From Progne subis subis (Eukaryota > Chordata > Aves > Passeriformes > Hirundinidae), in assembly GCA_022316685.1 (NCBI GenBank), contig JAKJHU010000024.1, positions 5,216,501 to 5,280,500 of the forward strand: a stretch of DNA of 64,000 bases. Direction: 5' to 3'. A model generated the notes under the pieces. That model did no database searches and was not told the DNA's origin. It saw nothing but the letters and a program-made list of their open reading frames with translations. Both the position numbers and the translations under genes were made by a program. Positions within the stretch are counted from its first letter, which is position 1. Each line of letters opens with the position of its first letter. Below are positions 28,901 to 43,900 of this stretch, in pieces.

Positions 28901-31900
28901 TGCAGGGATTTTTGTTTTTTTAATTAATGTAAAATGTACCCTTAGATTTTGAGGCAAGTATCTGTTACTGCAAAGCCATTGCAGTGTTTTTATTCATATT
29001 TCATTTCATCAAGTTAATTGCATTTAAAAGCACTAACTGTGTTTGTAAGCATATATATGACAATTTTCAGAAGAAGAGGCAGTTGCTGAACCATTTGGTA
29101 GTGTGGAAACTCAGCATTCTTTCTGAATCGTTCTGCTCCAAAGACTGCATCTAGCAGAGCAGTATTTTCTCATCTACATGAAAAATGTTGTGATGAAAAT
29201 ACACTAGGGAAGGCATACTCACATCATCACAAGCGTTGGGATTATTATCATATGAGGAATCTTGTGAGTCCTAGAAGGACAGCAGATACCAGTTATTTCC
29301 TCACAGAAGTGAACTGCTAGAAATACACTTTCCTGTTTACTCTACAAGACAGAAGAGATGCTCATGCAAAGAAGAGTATGAGTTAAATTAAATTAGGGTC
29401 TTTCTAAGACAAAAAGGAGCCAAATCCATAGCTGCAACAGTGGCTGACAGGGAATGTTCCAATCTTCAGTAAAGAAAGGAAAAAAACCCAACTAAACAAA
29501 TCCAAACCACGAAGAACACAGAATCAGTTATGTTTTATTAAATCTTTGAGAAAGTTGATGCAGGGACTACAAATAATACGTAAGGAGAAAAAACAAAGAA
29601 AGAAAGAACTACTTACCTCATAATAGGTGTCTGAGGATGATCCTCCCTTTAAAACAAACAAAAAACCCAATAAAATTGGATAAAGTTAGAATATAAAAAT
29701 CCTGATTTTGAGCAGAGGCTGAAGTTAATATGAAGTGATGTATAAGTAGTGAAATAGAGGATTACTTACTTGGCCCCCACCATAGTTTTGTGAGTAGGAT
29801 CCATCCTATAAAACAAACAAATATAACCTCTGTTTCAGAAGAAGTTGTGGTTTGGTTCAAATGCTGTAAACCTGGAATAAACAACTGCCTAGGGTTCTTT
29901 TGAAAAAATACAATTTTCAAGGTATCTGGATAAATTATCAAAAATTATAAAAATTCTTACCAGGAGAAAATCAAGGTCTACTTACCTGGTTATCCCCATA
30001 ATTTTGGGAGGACGATGATCCACTCTGCTAAGAAACAACAACAAAATAATTAGAATTTACATCACCATATTGCTGATCAGATATTGATCAGTCATCATAG
30101 AAGTTAAAACCATCATAAAATCTCTGGAGGGGGCAATATTTACTTGGCTACCACCATAGTTTAGTAAGGAGTATGAACCACCCTGTGAGAACAAAACAGC
30201 AACAGTCATAATGCTGGAGACTGGAATTTTATCTGAGTGCATACAGCTATCATAGGTTGCTGAGTTCTATGGAAGTCTATGCAACTTGCACTTTTATGTA
30301 AGTGGAATTTCAGAGCTGATAAAAAGTGTGTTTGCAGAGAATGGCTTACAGACTGGACATGGAGAGACTCTGGAAGGGTCTGTATCCCCATGAGCAAGAA
30401 AACTAGTGTGGGTTAGAATTGCTTTAAACATTTTTACCAATGGATAATAAAAATGTACTCACCTGACCACCCTGTGATCCACCCTGTAAATCAGACAAAA
30501 ATGCTTTAGATACTCACTGTTTGGCCATGGAATATTTTTGATGAAAGCTATGATACTTGCTTAGGAAGAGTAAGAAGCAGAGGCAGATCTACAATATGGA
30601 TATAATTTCTAACACAATGAGCACAGATTGCCAGTAATGCAATGGTAAATACTAAATGAGACATAAATCAAGGAACCTCAAACGTTTAACTTCAAGTAAT
30701 GTCTTAGTGCACAGATGAGTTCCATTCTGAACACTCCCTAGAGAATGTGTCTTCTTTTCTCCTGTTGAAGACCTAATCTATACAAATGGAATTAATTCAT
30801 ACAAATTCTCCTGGCAGCATTATTGCACAGAAAGCTGTGACTGGTGAGATACAGTGGCCTTGAGGAAAAGGTTTTAAATAAAACACTCAGTATGTTTTAA
30901 TGTGCCCTCTTTAGAGAAGAATGTAACTCCTCCCAGTGAAATCAGAAAAGACATTTGTAGAAGTATTAGTGTCAAAAGTGCAGAATAAGAATAGTTAAAT
31001 ACTGAACTATTGAAGTGAGTGGGATATTTGCCATTCACTAAGATGGGACTGAGGCTTCATTCAGAACAAAGAAAAATTAGATGAAAAGTATTATCTTTCA
31101 ATGTTCTAGAAGATTTTGGAACAAAATGTAAGCATTTTCTTTAGTCTTAAGAAGAAATAGGTCCTCTTAGAAAAAATTAAAAGCTATTATAAAAGATATA
31201 CCTATTTAATATCTAATCCTTCATGTTACAATAATGTATTACCGACAGTGCATTGTATATATTGTACCACAGTATAACCATATATTGTAGCAACATCTAT
31301 GTTGCTATGTTGTTTGGATATTATAAATATAGTATACATTTATATTGCTAAAACACAGCATTTGTTGAAGCCAGTAATCTATCCAATTTTTCTGTTTCTT
31401 GTAAAAACTGAGTAAGAATTTTAAAAAGTATCATTAATAAAAAGGAAATCATCAGTTGCCATCTTCTGCCTAATTTTTAACATCACAGAGATGGCTTCAT
31501 TTAACATAGCTGGCATCTTTTAGGATAGTGGTTTGTAGAGCTCCATCTATAGTTCATGGCACAAACACAGTTTGTTTCAGGGACCTCAAGTGGCAGTCCT
31601 AAAATATTTTCTGGCTTTTGATAGGAAGAGAGAAGCTGGTGATCTCCAGCCTTGATTTAAGTCATGCCAGTTAAAGAATTCTGCAGCAGACTTCTTCTTT
31701 TTAGAATGTGGCCTTAATGTCATACAGAATTAGACATTTCAAAATGTAATGCAAGAAAAAATAGGCAAAAAAGACTCCAAAGCCCCTGTGATACTCCTGT
31801 GAACAGGAAGATAGTGAGTTCTAATCTCAAAATTCATAAGATTATATGGATTTGTGCAATATGAATCTGAATGGGGAGTAATTGGATTAGTAGCAAAAAT

Positions 31901-34900
31901 AATTTCAGTTGCATCTTAAAATAAGAGAAGAAAGACCATTTACCTGGTGGCAGGGATTGCTATCATAGGAGTAACCCTGTCAAAAACCAAACAAACAAAA
32001 AGGTAAATGCCATTTCTCTTGCAAAGTAGTTTCCTTAAAATCTCCTATGTGAGAATTAGTGTAACAAACCTCAACATAGAACTTTACAGAGAGTGAGTTT
32101 AATTTTATTTAACCCTTTAAGTGTGTGGCTTTACCCTCTGTCACTCTCACATCCCCATACAAACATCAAGACACTTTCACAGAGATGATCAAATGAATAC
32201 TTGTGAGCCACATGGAAAGAGGTAGGTTAGTAATTGATGTCTCTCTGTATCACCCTAGTTCCTCTTGATTGGTAAAGATGAGTTGCTGGTGGGCTTTTTT
32301 GGAAGTAACTATTACTGTTTGGGTGACCACCTATCTAAATGTGACCATCAATCTCTTGCTAGATTCATCACCATGGATTTTAGGCCAGGCTTCTGCTCAG
32401 AGCCATTTATTTGCCTGGGTATATTTTGTGATAACAGCACACAGAAAGAGTTCTACCCTGTTTGTCACCTTCCCATGATTACAGCATGGGTCTTCTCTTG
32501 ATAAGTCAACTTGTGACACCCCTTAGCAGAAATCACCCATTCTTCAGTGTTTATCATTTTCATTGCTGGTAACTATGTTCTTGTTGCACTGCTCCTTGTG
32601 ATGCTTTCAGATGCATTTCCATTCCCACCTAACTTACATCAACCCTAATATTTCTGCTAAAAATATTTGCTTTTATACTTTCATTCTGGTTGCTTTCCTC
32701 AATATATTTATTCAAACATAGGTTTACTATTGGTCTTATCCATTATGCTTTCACCTGTAATCTCATCATCAAAGACATTGTCTTTACATCATTTCAGACA
32801 TACAAGCTGAAATAAAACCAGGATGAAAACTACTGATTTAATTCTTATTCCATTTGAGCCACTTTCCAACCCTCTTGTTTTCTAGAGAAAATAAAGGGAA
32901 CAACATCCAAAAATTCCCAAGCAAAGATTTTATATACTTATTGAGTAGACAGATTGTTTGCCTTCCATGTGCAACTCTAAATGGGACCAGCCACTTCATA
33001 TTCATTACAACAGACAATAGTATCAGACTTTCTTGCCCTCTGTGCTAGCTAAGTTCATGTAACAATGAAAACAATAGATTTCAAACTAACAAACATTGTA
33101 AAAATTACTAAAAACATATCACTATTGCAAGGAAAGCTGGGTCTAGTTTTCAAATAGTTTGGAGAAAAAGTCTTACTTGTCCACAACCACTGCTGCCACC
33201 ATAAGAAACAGATCCACCCTGCTTGGAAAAAAATATAAAAGAATAACTCATGATCCAAATATTCCTATTCTCTATTTCAAACACAGATATGAATTTTCAA
33301 GGGCTTTAGATGTGAGGCTGCTTCAAACTCAACTATATCCTACTGTGAATTATCTGGTAAAGTACTGAGTATGTTGAATATTAAAGTGTGTCAAAAAGCT
33401 GACACCTGCATGCACTCCCTTCTACAGGGAAAAGTGCTGCTTCAGTGAACCAATTGTTGCTAAAGCCACATGAAAAAAAGTTCACAAGACATAATTCTAA
33501 TGAGTTATTTACTATATTATTTCAAGAAAGAAACCACAGCATTCTCAATACATATATGGGAAAGTCTATATATGCTGTATATTGACCAATGAAAATGTAT
33601 AATGACTGACTGACAATTACCTGACCATAGGAACTGCCTCCTTGAGGCTGGGAGCCCTGTAAGAAAGGCAAGGTGTCATTTGTAAACAGCTGCATAAGCG
33701 TAGTCCCAGCTCAGCAGCAGCAGAACCACAGAATACCAGAAGGAAAAGCCCATTTCCATTAAAGGGTCCTCTCTACTATGCTATTTTTTCCTTCAGGGTG
33801 TTTCAGGGGTAAAAACCAAATCAAGGATTGCTCAGAAACACTGAGAAGGCAAAAACCACTCATACCCCAAAGCCCAGTTACAGGACAGGCTCCTACAGAA
33901 AAGCTCAACACATCTCAGCAACAAGGTCTCACCTGGCCATAGGACTGGCTGCCTTGGGAACCCTTTAAATAAAGAGAAGATAATTAACACCTTGACAAGG
34001 AGGCTTCTTTAGAGAGCAGGATGTTTATGGAAATAACAGCTGCATGCAGGATTTCCCTAAAGGTTCTTCCTGTGCCAAAGGACACAGAACAGTATGCTAA
34101 CAGCTGAGCATCTGTGCAGCGCATTGCCCTATTCTCAGCAGAAGCCACAGCCCAAATTGAGGCACAGACTGCTAAGGGAAAGATCACTCTCAAAAGTCTG
34201 CCAGTCACAGAGAGATCAGGGGAGAACTTTCTACAGAACAGCCACTTTGCTTACCTGGCCATAGGAGCTGCTGCTGCCTGAGAAACTTGGTCCACCCTAA
34301 GACAAGGACATCATTTGGTTACTTCCCTTTCAGTAAGGGATCCAGCCTGCATTAGCAACAGCAAGCAACTACATCCCAAAGCCATGCAGCGCAGTATGTA
34401 GAGCAGCCATCTTCTGGCTCTCACAAGGATGCTGTGTTGATGATTTCACACACTGGGATTGCAGATCAATGAGTAGCACAAGCATAAGTGCTGAGTGAGA
34501 ACAGACACTTGCAGAGAAAATTGTCCTTTGAAGTTCAAATTCTGAGGGACTGCTAAGTGCCTTTACAGTGCTTCATTTCTGAAATGCTCTATTCTGACTG
34601 ATGCTTACCTGGCCATAGGAACTGCCACCTTGAGGCTGGTACCCCTGTATGAAATTAATGATTGATTCACAGTTACTGTATTTGTGAAGCAGATGCCTCT
34701 CTAATGTCTATTATTGGGGGTAGAAAACAGAATAAAAGAATGTACAGACTCTACTGCTTAACTAGAGTTATTTTGATATTTTTTATTCTGGATATGTGAT
34801 CACAATGTTTACTGAATGACTATCATAGAGTAGATTGCCATCTGTCTCAGACAGTAACTTATAAGAGTTTTCCAGGAAGGGACACAAAAAATTTTTATTA

Positions 34901-37900
34901 TGTGTATTTTTCCTTCTGTTTTTCAGTCAATGGGCTTAGATGGCTAATACTGCATACTAGGTGAATATTGATTTAATACAGTCATATTTTTCATTGGCTC
35001 CAGTTGCAAAATTCCCTTCCTCTGGAAGAAAATTAGGTTGGAAAATAGTTTTTAAAAATTAGGAAATAATCTTAGAAAAAATACAGGTTCATAAACTGGA
35101 AACAAACCAATGCAATTCAAAGTGGCAGGTTGAATAAATTAGCCAAGGATAACCATACTTAAAAAGTAAATATCTCAGTAATATAAAGTTACTGTGGTTA
35201 TAATTTGTTGTTGCAATGTGATTTCCATATAATCTCAAAAAAGTGTAGTTGTTTCACATGCATGCAAACCTGTGCCCAGCTGCCTGGGAGAGTTATGAAG
35301 ACAAGGATTACCAAAAAGTATTTGAAGCATCCTGTCTATCTTTGCTATCTGATATAGAGATCCTGGCAAAATTCATAGCTATCATAGGGCTGCTTTAATT
35401 TACATAAAAACTGTGAAGGGAGGTAGACATTCATTTGTTGCAGGTTCCAAGACCAACTTTTCCTTCAGCTGAGAACCTGGGCCCATATTCTTTAGTGTCC
35501 CAACACTACTTTACTGCTGAGAGCAGAGGAGGCAGCAAGAACTGACTATAAATTTGTACTGTGTCATCAACTGAAATGGGAACTGCATCAAATAGACTTT
35601 TTCTACCATTAATTAATAAAGTTCCAAACCTATGGTAAAGGTAAGATAGCAGAGGAAATCTAGGATTCCTGTATCTATCCATAAAAAACACAACGGTCCC
35701 ATTCCCAACAAAATATTTTAAATGGATTCAGAGATAAATTGGTTAAAAATTCAACACAAATTGAAAACAGAATATTTTAAAATCTTCTAACTTTTCAGGG
35801 CAATGGTACATGACTTTCTCTAGTGTTCTATTCTGACTGACAATTACCTGACCATAGGAACTGCCTCCTTGAGGCTGGGAGCCCTGTAAAAAAGGCAAGG
35901 TGTCATTTGTAAACAGCTGCGTAAGTGTAGTCCCAGCTCAGCAGCAGCAGAACCACAGAATACCAGAAGGAAAAGCCCATTTCCATTAAAGGGTCCTCTC
36001 TACTATGCTATTTTTTCCTTCAGGGTGTTTCAGGGGTAAAAACCAAATCAAGGATTGCTCAGAAACACTGAGAAGGCAAAAACCACCCATACCCCAAAGC
36101 CCAGTTACAGGACAGGCTCCTACAGAAAAGCTCAACACATCTCAGCAACAAGGTCTCACCTGGCCATAGGACTGGCTGCCTTGGGAACCCTTTAAATAAA
36201 GAGAAGATAATTAACACCTTGACAAGGAGGCTTCTTTAGAGAGCAGGATGTTTATGGAAATAACAGCTGCATGCAGGATTTCCCTAAAGGTTCTTCCTGT
36301 GCCAAAGGACACAGAACAGTATGCTAACAGCTGAGCATCTGTGCAGCGCATTGCCCTATTCTCAGCAGAAGCCACAGCCCAAATTGAGGCACAGACTGCT
36401 AAGGGAAAGATCACTCTCAAAAGTCTGCCAGTCACAGAGAGATCAGGGGAGAACTTTCTACAGAACAGCCACTTTGCTTACCTGGCCATAGGAGCTGCTG
36501 CTGCCTGAGAAACTTGGTCCACCCTAAGACAAGGACATCATTTGGTTACCTCCCTTTCAGTAAGGGATCCAGCCTGCATTAGCAACAGCAAGCAACTACA
36601 TCCCAAAGCCATGCAGCGCAGTATGTAGAGCAGCCATCTTCTGGCTCTCACAAGGATGCTGTGTTGATGATTTCACACACTGGGATTGCAGATCAATGAG
36701 TAGCACAAGCATAAGTGCTGAGTGAGAACAGACACTTGCAGAGAAAATTGTCCTTTGAAGTTCAAATTCTGAGGGACTGCTAAGTGCCTTTACAGTGCTT
36801 CATTTCTGAAATGCTCTATTCTGACTGATGCTTACCTGGCCATAGGAACTGCCACCTTGAGGTCTGTAGGCCTGTACGGAAGGTAAGATATTTGTAAACA
36901 AAGCTGTATTGTCTTAGTACAGCAGCAACAGACAAGTCCATTTCCTCTTAAAGTTCCTCTGTACTATGTTCTTTTTTCCATCACGGTATTTCAGTGGTAC
37001 AAACCAAAATCAAGGACCACTCAGAAACATCAAGAAGGTAAAAAACTGCCCATGCCCTGAAGCCCATTTAGAAGACAGGCTCCTAGAGAAAAGCGCAATA
37101 AACATTTCAGCAACAAGGTCTCACCTGGCCATAGGACTGGCTGCCTTGGGAACCCTTTAAATAATGAGAAGATAATTAACACCTTGACAAGGAGGCTACT
37201 TTAGAGAGCAGGTTGTTTATGGAAATAGACTCCATGGGGATTTCTCAAAAAGCACAGAGGAGATAGAGCAGTCTAGTAACAGCCCTGCAATAGATTGTCC
37301 TGTTCTCATGAGAAGCCATGACTGCCAACCTTGTGCACATTGAATATTCATGCTGTTGAATACTGACCTCCCTCTGGCCCTGATCCCTAAAAGTCATACC
37401 TACCTTTTTGAGACAGTTTTCTGGTTGCATGTAGTGCTATAGAGAATATTGCCAGACTTTTGCATACTTTTGCATCCCTCCTACCCCCAGCCCTCAAGAG
37501 AAGGAAGACCTAAAGAGCCTTCATACTTGGGTTCATACTATGAATATTCTCAAGTTTTAATTTGCAATAATTTATGGTGACACCGGGTGAGTATTTTCTA
37601 AATTCCCCCACTTTTTTCCACACAAGTAGCTTTATCTTCATAGCTTTAAGCAATGCTGGAAGACATTGCACATAGTTCCACGATTATGATTTTTCTTTAT
37701 TCTTGATCTGGCTCAGCAACTACCCTTTACAACTTTTGCAATTTGAGATCTAATATGCATGGGCTCTGAATTTATCAGTATAGGGCTGGTGGTGTAATGA
37801 GCCTAGAATTGCTGCCTCTCAGGGCCATGACCTTTCTGCTCTGAGTGGAATACACTTATTTCACATCAACCCATCACACATGGAAATGCATGTGTGAGCA

Positions 37901-40900
37901 TCACAAAAAAAAAATCACAAAAAAAAAAATCAGTTGAACACCAATATCAGGTGGCATTTTCATGAGCAAAAGCCAGGAAAATAGAAATACCTGCACCTGT
38001 GAAATCCATTTTTAAATGCAGAAAATAATTTATTCCTAAGTTGTGCTAGCCCTGTTTATATGTCCCCCTGTTTAGGGGACATCTACAGGAATATTTAGAA
38101 TACTTTTTAAGTTTACTTACCTGCATATAAGTACTGCTGCTGGTTTGCTGTTTTTGTCCACTCTACACAGGAACCAAAAAAGGTTATTTATTTTCAAGAG
38201 GAGTTGCTTATGCACTAAGCCATTTCAAGAAGCACCTCTGTCCTTCTATCTACTAGACAGTTTGAAAGCCACAAAGAATTCATCACACCTTTTTTTACTT
38301 TATGCCATCCTCAATGTGTTATAAAATGTATATAAAAATCCAACACAAATAAAGTGTTAAAAGCATTTATATATATCTTGATATGATTTTCTTAATGAAA
38401 ATTATTTGTATAATAATATATCTTTGTGTCATATTGTAATATTTGCAGTGAGTTAAAATAATTCTGCCTTTCAAATGTACCTTACAAATTACCTTAAACT
38501 CCTAACTATTTGTATTCACGGTATGACTGATTTTTTTTTATTAATAAGCACAACAAACTTTTGACAAAGGCTTTGCCAAAACAAGAATTGAAAAATACAG
38601 TTACAATTTAACATAAGAAAAAGCCACTGCAAAAAATATTTTGATTTCCACAAAATTTTTGGATTATGAGAATAAAGTATTTTTTATATTTACACATTGA
38701 AAACAGTTAATCTGTGAAATCAAAACACTGTACATTTAAAGTCAGGAATAAAATAACAAGGAAGTCTTATTTCTTCCTTTGCCAGCATTCATAAATAGTC
38801 ATGGAAGAAAAGAATGCTGTACATTTTGAAAACAATGGTTTTGGAAAGAGAAATTTCAGCTGGAGTAACCTGCTACTGATCTCTCAGTGAAAGTGAGAAT
38901 TTGTTGTTGTAGTCTGATGGACTGGCATCTAAAGGACTGACTAGTCATTAAGAGTGGGATGGATGCTAAAATGGCAAAGAAGCCAGAAAAATATGTCTGA
39001 ATGATATTCCTAATACGTTATAAGCATGCTCTTAATGAGATTAGATTGCAATCAACTTTCCAAGTGCCTGATTATCAAGAAGCAACATTACAAATACAAC
39101 AGTTCACCTAAGCATTAACAGCAGGATTTTAAAAATATAATTCTGGACTGGGTGTTTCCATTTAAAAATGGGCTGTTTAAATGAAAATGGAACAGTGCAG
39201 GTTGCAATTTATGTTTGATTTGATAGTGACTAACATTCAAGCTTTAGTTCTAGATTTCCCTCCTCCTTCCTGAGCAGACCAAGATGGTCAAATTTTGACA
39301 ATTTTGAGAGCACAACAGAATTTGTATACAGAGGTTTTCAAATTTTTTAAGTGTAAAAAACAGCTGAGATAATCTTTATTCATCCACCAGCTAATACATC
39401 CCCTTTGCTGTAGTCACAGAAATGCCCTATGCCACCACTGCAGTTTGTGGACATCTAAGATATCTCTAAGTTATCCAGACTTATTGGTTCCCTAAGAGAC
39501 AGGAATTATTACTTAGTTTACTAAGACAAATCTTCATTTAAAGCTCAAGTATAATGGAGAAAAAAGGAGTCTACCTGTACTATGATCCTTGTGGCAGAGC
39601 TTCCCAAACTCTGAAAAGAAAAATCCAGAAACAAATAAACAAAATGTAGCAACTTGATTGACTTGTTTAATGCAATGCACTTACACAGAAAATTCTAAGT
39701 TGAACTATTTAGCTTGTGAGAATAAAGAGAAAGGCCGTATGCATGATGTGTGTACCAGCTCTCCACACCCAGCATTAAGCTAGTTTACTCTCAGTTCTGA
39801 AGGTCTGGGGAGGCACACTGGCCCTACTAAGTAATTTTCTACTCTTACATCTTCTGTGGAGAGCAGCAGAGCACAGGTTTTGTGCACCACCTTTCTGAAC
39901 CACCAGTCAGCTGGGCTTTTCCAAGTGTGGGGAGGGAAGCTGAGACGTCATCCATCACCTTTCCAACCTGTCCCACTGTCACCTGCACTGCATATACGTC
40001 GACATATACAGATCCACTTCCTCATCCAGGCAATTTTTGCCAAATTCTGGGGCATGAGGGAAATATAGAAGAGTAGCACACACCATCCTGAGACTACTGG
40101 TTTGATCCTGTAAGAACTATTATGATACTATAGGAATCACATGCTTACCTGAGGGAAGGTGTGACGCTGCAAAGAAACAGGAAAATCTCTCATTATTTTG
40201 CACAGGGGCTTGCCCAAACAGAACATTGCAGCAGAGAAAGGGAAAAAGGGCCCTTATATTTCAGATGCACTACATAGTGGAATGTGAAAGAATTATGTAA
40301 AAAGGATGGTATAGAATAAATGCATCTCAAATTTATTCAGGTTAGAGCAACATTTTCTGTCAGAAGTTAAACCGCTATAAAATATTACATTATAAAAGCT
40401 CACTTCAAGCACCTGAAGGCTAAACTTAGTTCCAAGTAAGCAGAGTGGAAATGTAATAATTTAAAAATGAGAACGGAAGTGAACTTACAGAATAAAATTG
40501 CAATAGAAACAGAAAATCAAAACTATTCAGGAACACATGCATACATGGAGAGACCTGGTGTCAGCAGCTAATCCATTGTCTCTGCAAGCATTAACAGCAA
40601 TCACAGAACCACGAGGTTTGTACCTATCCTATAACATGCCTTCCCTGAAGGCAACTATACACACAGGGTAAATCCTGCCTGCCAAAATATTTCTGAAATG
40701 TTTCTCCAGGAATATTTCTGAAAAATTAAAAATGTAGATATTTGAAAGCTTTTTGGGTCAAAATTATTTGGAGAGAAAATGTGTATTGTAGAGAAAAACA
40801 GCTTACCACAGGTGGAAAAGGGTTGCTGTTGGCAACGACCACAACCTATGGAGAGACCAGAGGGAGCTGTTTACTCACCACAGAGATTATCTAAATTGTT

Positions 40901-43900
40901 AAATATGTCAGAAAAATGAAGAATATTAAAATTTTTAATTTACAAATTCTGATAGTAATGCTATGGAAGATCCCTTCTATATTTTTTTTTTAAATTAAAA
41001 AAATTAACGTACATTACCGAGCAAAGAAATATATATTTGTACATAGTTTGCACAGGAGTATAAACCGTTAGAAGATTTGCCCCAAACCACATAATGATTC
41101 AGTTGTAGAGGCAGAAGCAAGATTTCATTTCTTGTACCATATCTACTGGTCTGTACTGTGTGCCCTTTTTGATCCTCAGCTTTCCACCCCAAACTAGAAC
41201 ATCCATTTATTTTGTCTTTATGCAGTATTATGCTAAAAAAAAGACTTGCTATTGAGTTCTTTCAAAAAAAACCTTAAGCCAAATGCAATAATTTTATCTT
41301 CTGCTGTGTTAATGTTTTGTCATTAGAAGCTTTCCCCACCTCTAAGAACCAAATTAAATCAAATAATAGTAATCAATCTGGGTTAAAACCTTGAAGGGTC
41401 TTGACTGAAATAACAGAAGTCATGCTAAATTATAACTGTAAGAATTATTTTCCCTTTGAAGAGGAGTGCTTACCTTCTTATTGGAATCTGAACTGCTTGA
41501 AGGGACAGACTGTAAAGAATACAGAATTCATTTGTTGCTTAGGTAAATTAACTACAGCACTATTCTCCACAAGAATATTACAGCTATCATGATACCCCTG
41601 AAGTACCAAAAAAAGTAAGAGTCTGAAGAAAAATACAAATGTATTGGCAGTCAATAAAGGAACAACTGCAATAAATCAACTGGTTTAAATTTTTTTAAAA
41701 GCCCACTTATTTTGCTAGTTTTACAGAGTACTGTTTAAAACCTGCAAGTTTCATCAAATTGGAAGTTTGTAAGAAAACTAATCTATTGGTAGGAAAAAAA
41801 TATTAAGCTCTTCTACCTTCATTCAAAAAAATCAAGCCAAATTCCAGAACCCATCTGCTCAGTTTAAAAAACCTACCATTGTAATTGAATCTGGGAAAAC
41901 TGGGATATATATGTCAAAACAAGATAAATTATTTCAATGAAGCATAAAATAATGTGCAGTGATGTGTTGCATTTCATCAAACAATAAGTAGAATTGCATA
42001 AGCAAAATAAAAAAAAAAACCCACCTTTTAATTCTTAGTAAAGATCAAAGAAAGCACTGACTTTGGAAAAGCATAATAAAAGTAACTGGTGTCTATTTAT
42101 AGAATAAATTTAATTGATTTTTGGTAGAAGTAGGGATATTGCAACAAACACCAAATCTAATGAAGTTATTTCCAGATATGATCATTACTAAATCATTTGA
42201 AGAGAGTTTGCTTTTATCCCCTTCCACAAATTTAATTATTGTTTGGTAAATCTGGGCGTAACTGCTTAGCTTTTAAATACCTTAGGAGCCTAGAAACATG
42301 TTGGAAAACACAGTTACCTGGCCATAAGTAAGACCACTGCCGGATAAGGATGCAGTCTGAAATAAAAATATAAATCTGGTATTTATTTATGTAATAATTT
42401 TCTAATGAACAAATTGTTTTCACGTGAAAATGAAATAAATGAGATAGACAATAGAAATTTCTCTAGTAATTAAAGAATTAATATGCAAAAATTGTAAAAA
42501 AATCCCCAATAATATTCCACAGTACGCAATATCCAAAGAAAATAATTTTGCCTGATGGAAAGTATTATGCAGTAAGAATTCTGAAATTTTAGTAGGGAAA
42601 CCAATTAAGAGTTTCTAATAGGTGATATTATGTATCACCTATGTGTACATACACACCTTAAAACATAAATGATTAGACTTTGAGGAACTGGCAGTGTAAA
42701 ACCTTTTAATTTTGGGTTGTAATCTCAGAATAACACCTCAAGCTAACACTATTTTCCTGAATATATTTAGGAAGACTTCAATAGCTCTACAGAAGAGAAT
42801 CAAATGCAATTTTCAACAAGAAGAAGAGTTAAGAAGCATAGTAGGAGACAATCAGTAAAAAAAACCTATAACCAGCTTACATCTCTGCAGGCTTGTTGGC
42901 TATATGCAGAAGCAGCACCTCCCTAAGACAAAAAATAAACCAGTTATTTCTCATCTGTATTCACTATTTGTAAAAGAGTCTCCCACATGAATATTCATTA
43001 AATAACACAATTGAAAGCTAGGAGTTACTATGATTATAGTCATGCTGGGGACAAAAAGGAAAATGTAAAAATAGTGCTTACAGGGCCACATCCACTCTTG
43101 CTTATTGTGTAGACGACTCCACCCTGAAATAAAAGCAGAAGTCAATTATTTCCATATAAAAAACTTAAATGGGCAAGACAGAAAAAAACCCAATGCCATG
43201 CTGTTTATGGCATGAAACTGTGCAGTTGACAATGTGTATGTACAAGCAAGGGACAAGCAAGTAAAGAGGTTACCAGTTCACTGGCACTGCCTGTAATAAT
43301 TCTAATTTAGTGTGAGACATTAGTCACCATCTGTATTTCATATAACTTTCATCAGCTTTGTCACTGGTCATGAAATCTTTCAAAATTTTACTGAATGGCT
43401 CATATTTTATAAAAAAATTAGTGACTTCAAGTAGTTATATGACAAGATGAGAAACTCAACTCTTAGAAAAGAAAATGTACTACATATTAAAAAAATACAA
43501 GGAAGAAAACCAGGTTTTAACATAATTAGCAAAATAATTTGTATTTCTCTGTATCTGGTAATTCATTACAAGCAGTAAAGACTGAAGAAATGGAATATTA
43601 CCAGATAACTCACTAATAAATATAACCACCAGTAAGAAATATGTCCTTGATAAGCTCTGTTCAAGAAACTGGAGACATATCTTCTAAGAGTTAAAGAGAA
43701 AATAGGTGTATTAATAGCACTGGAGATAATCAACTAAAAACCAAGTATACATTGCTGTGATTAATGAAGCGAAAGTGGTGACAATGCAGACATGCCTAGC
43801 ACAGAAGTTTTAAAAGACTAACTAGACAGTGATATCCCCAAATTTTCAACTGCAGATATAGTCTGCTGTTCAAAGCAATACAGACGTTAAATTGGAGCAA

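Larger units (their letters stand above)
33606..34635. repeat. Recent tandem segmental duplication, copy A (exons 21-24)
   Basis: It matches 35833-36862 at a constant 2,227-bp offset with about five substitutions seen by eye over 1.03 kb, introns included. It carries exons 22, 23 and 24 whole and most of exon 21. Confidence 0.93.
35833..36862. repeat. Recent tandem segmental duplication, copy B (exons 17-20)
   Basis: Copy of 33606-34635. The left edges of both copies, and the junction before exons 17 and 21, share a CTGACTGA motif. A third, clearly older partial copy follows at about 36872-37250 and holds exon 16. Confidence 0.93.

Noticed and set aside
33984..34208. 74-codon frame, identical at 36211-36435
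   Set aside because: It repeats only because the intron was duplicated. It sits between exons 22 and 23 (18 and 19) with no motif and no splice logic.
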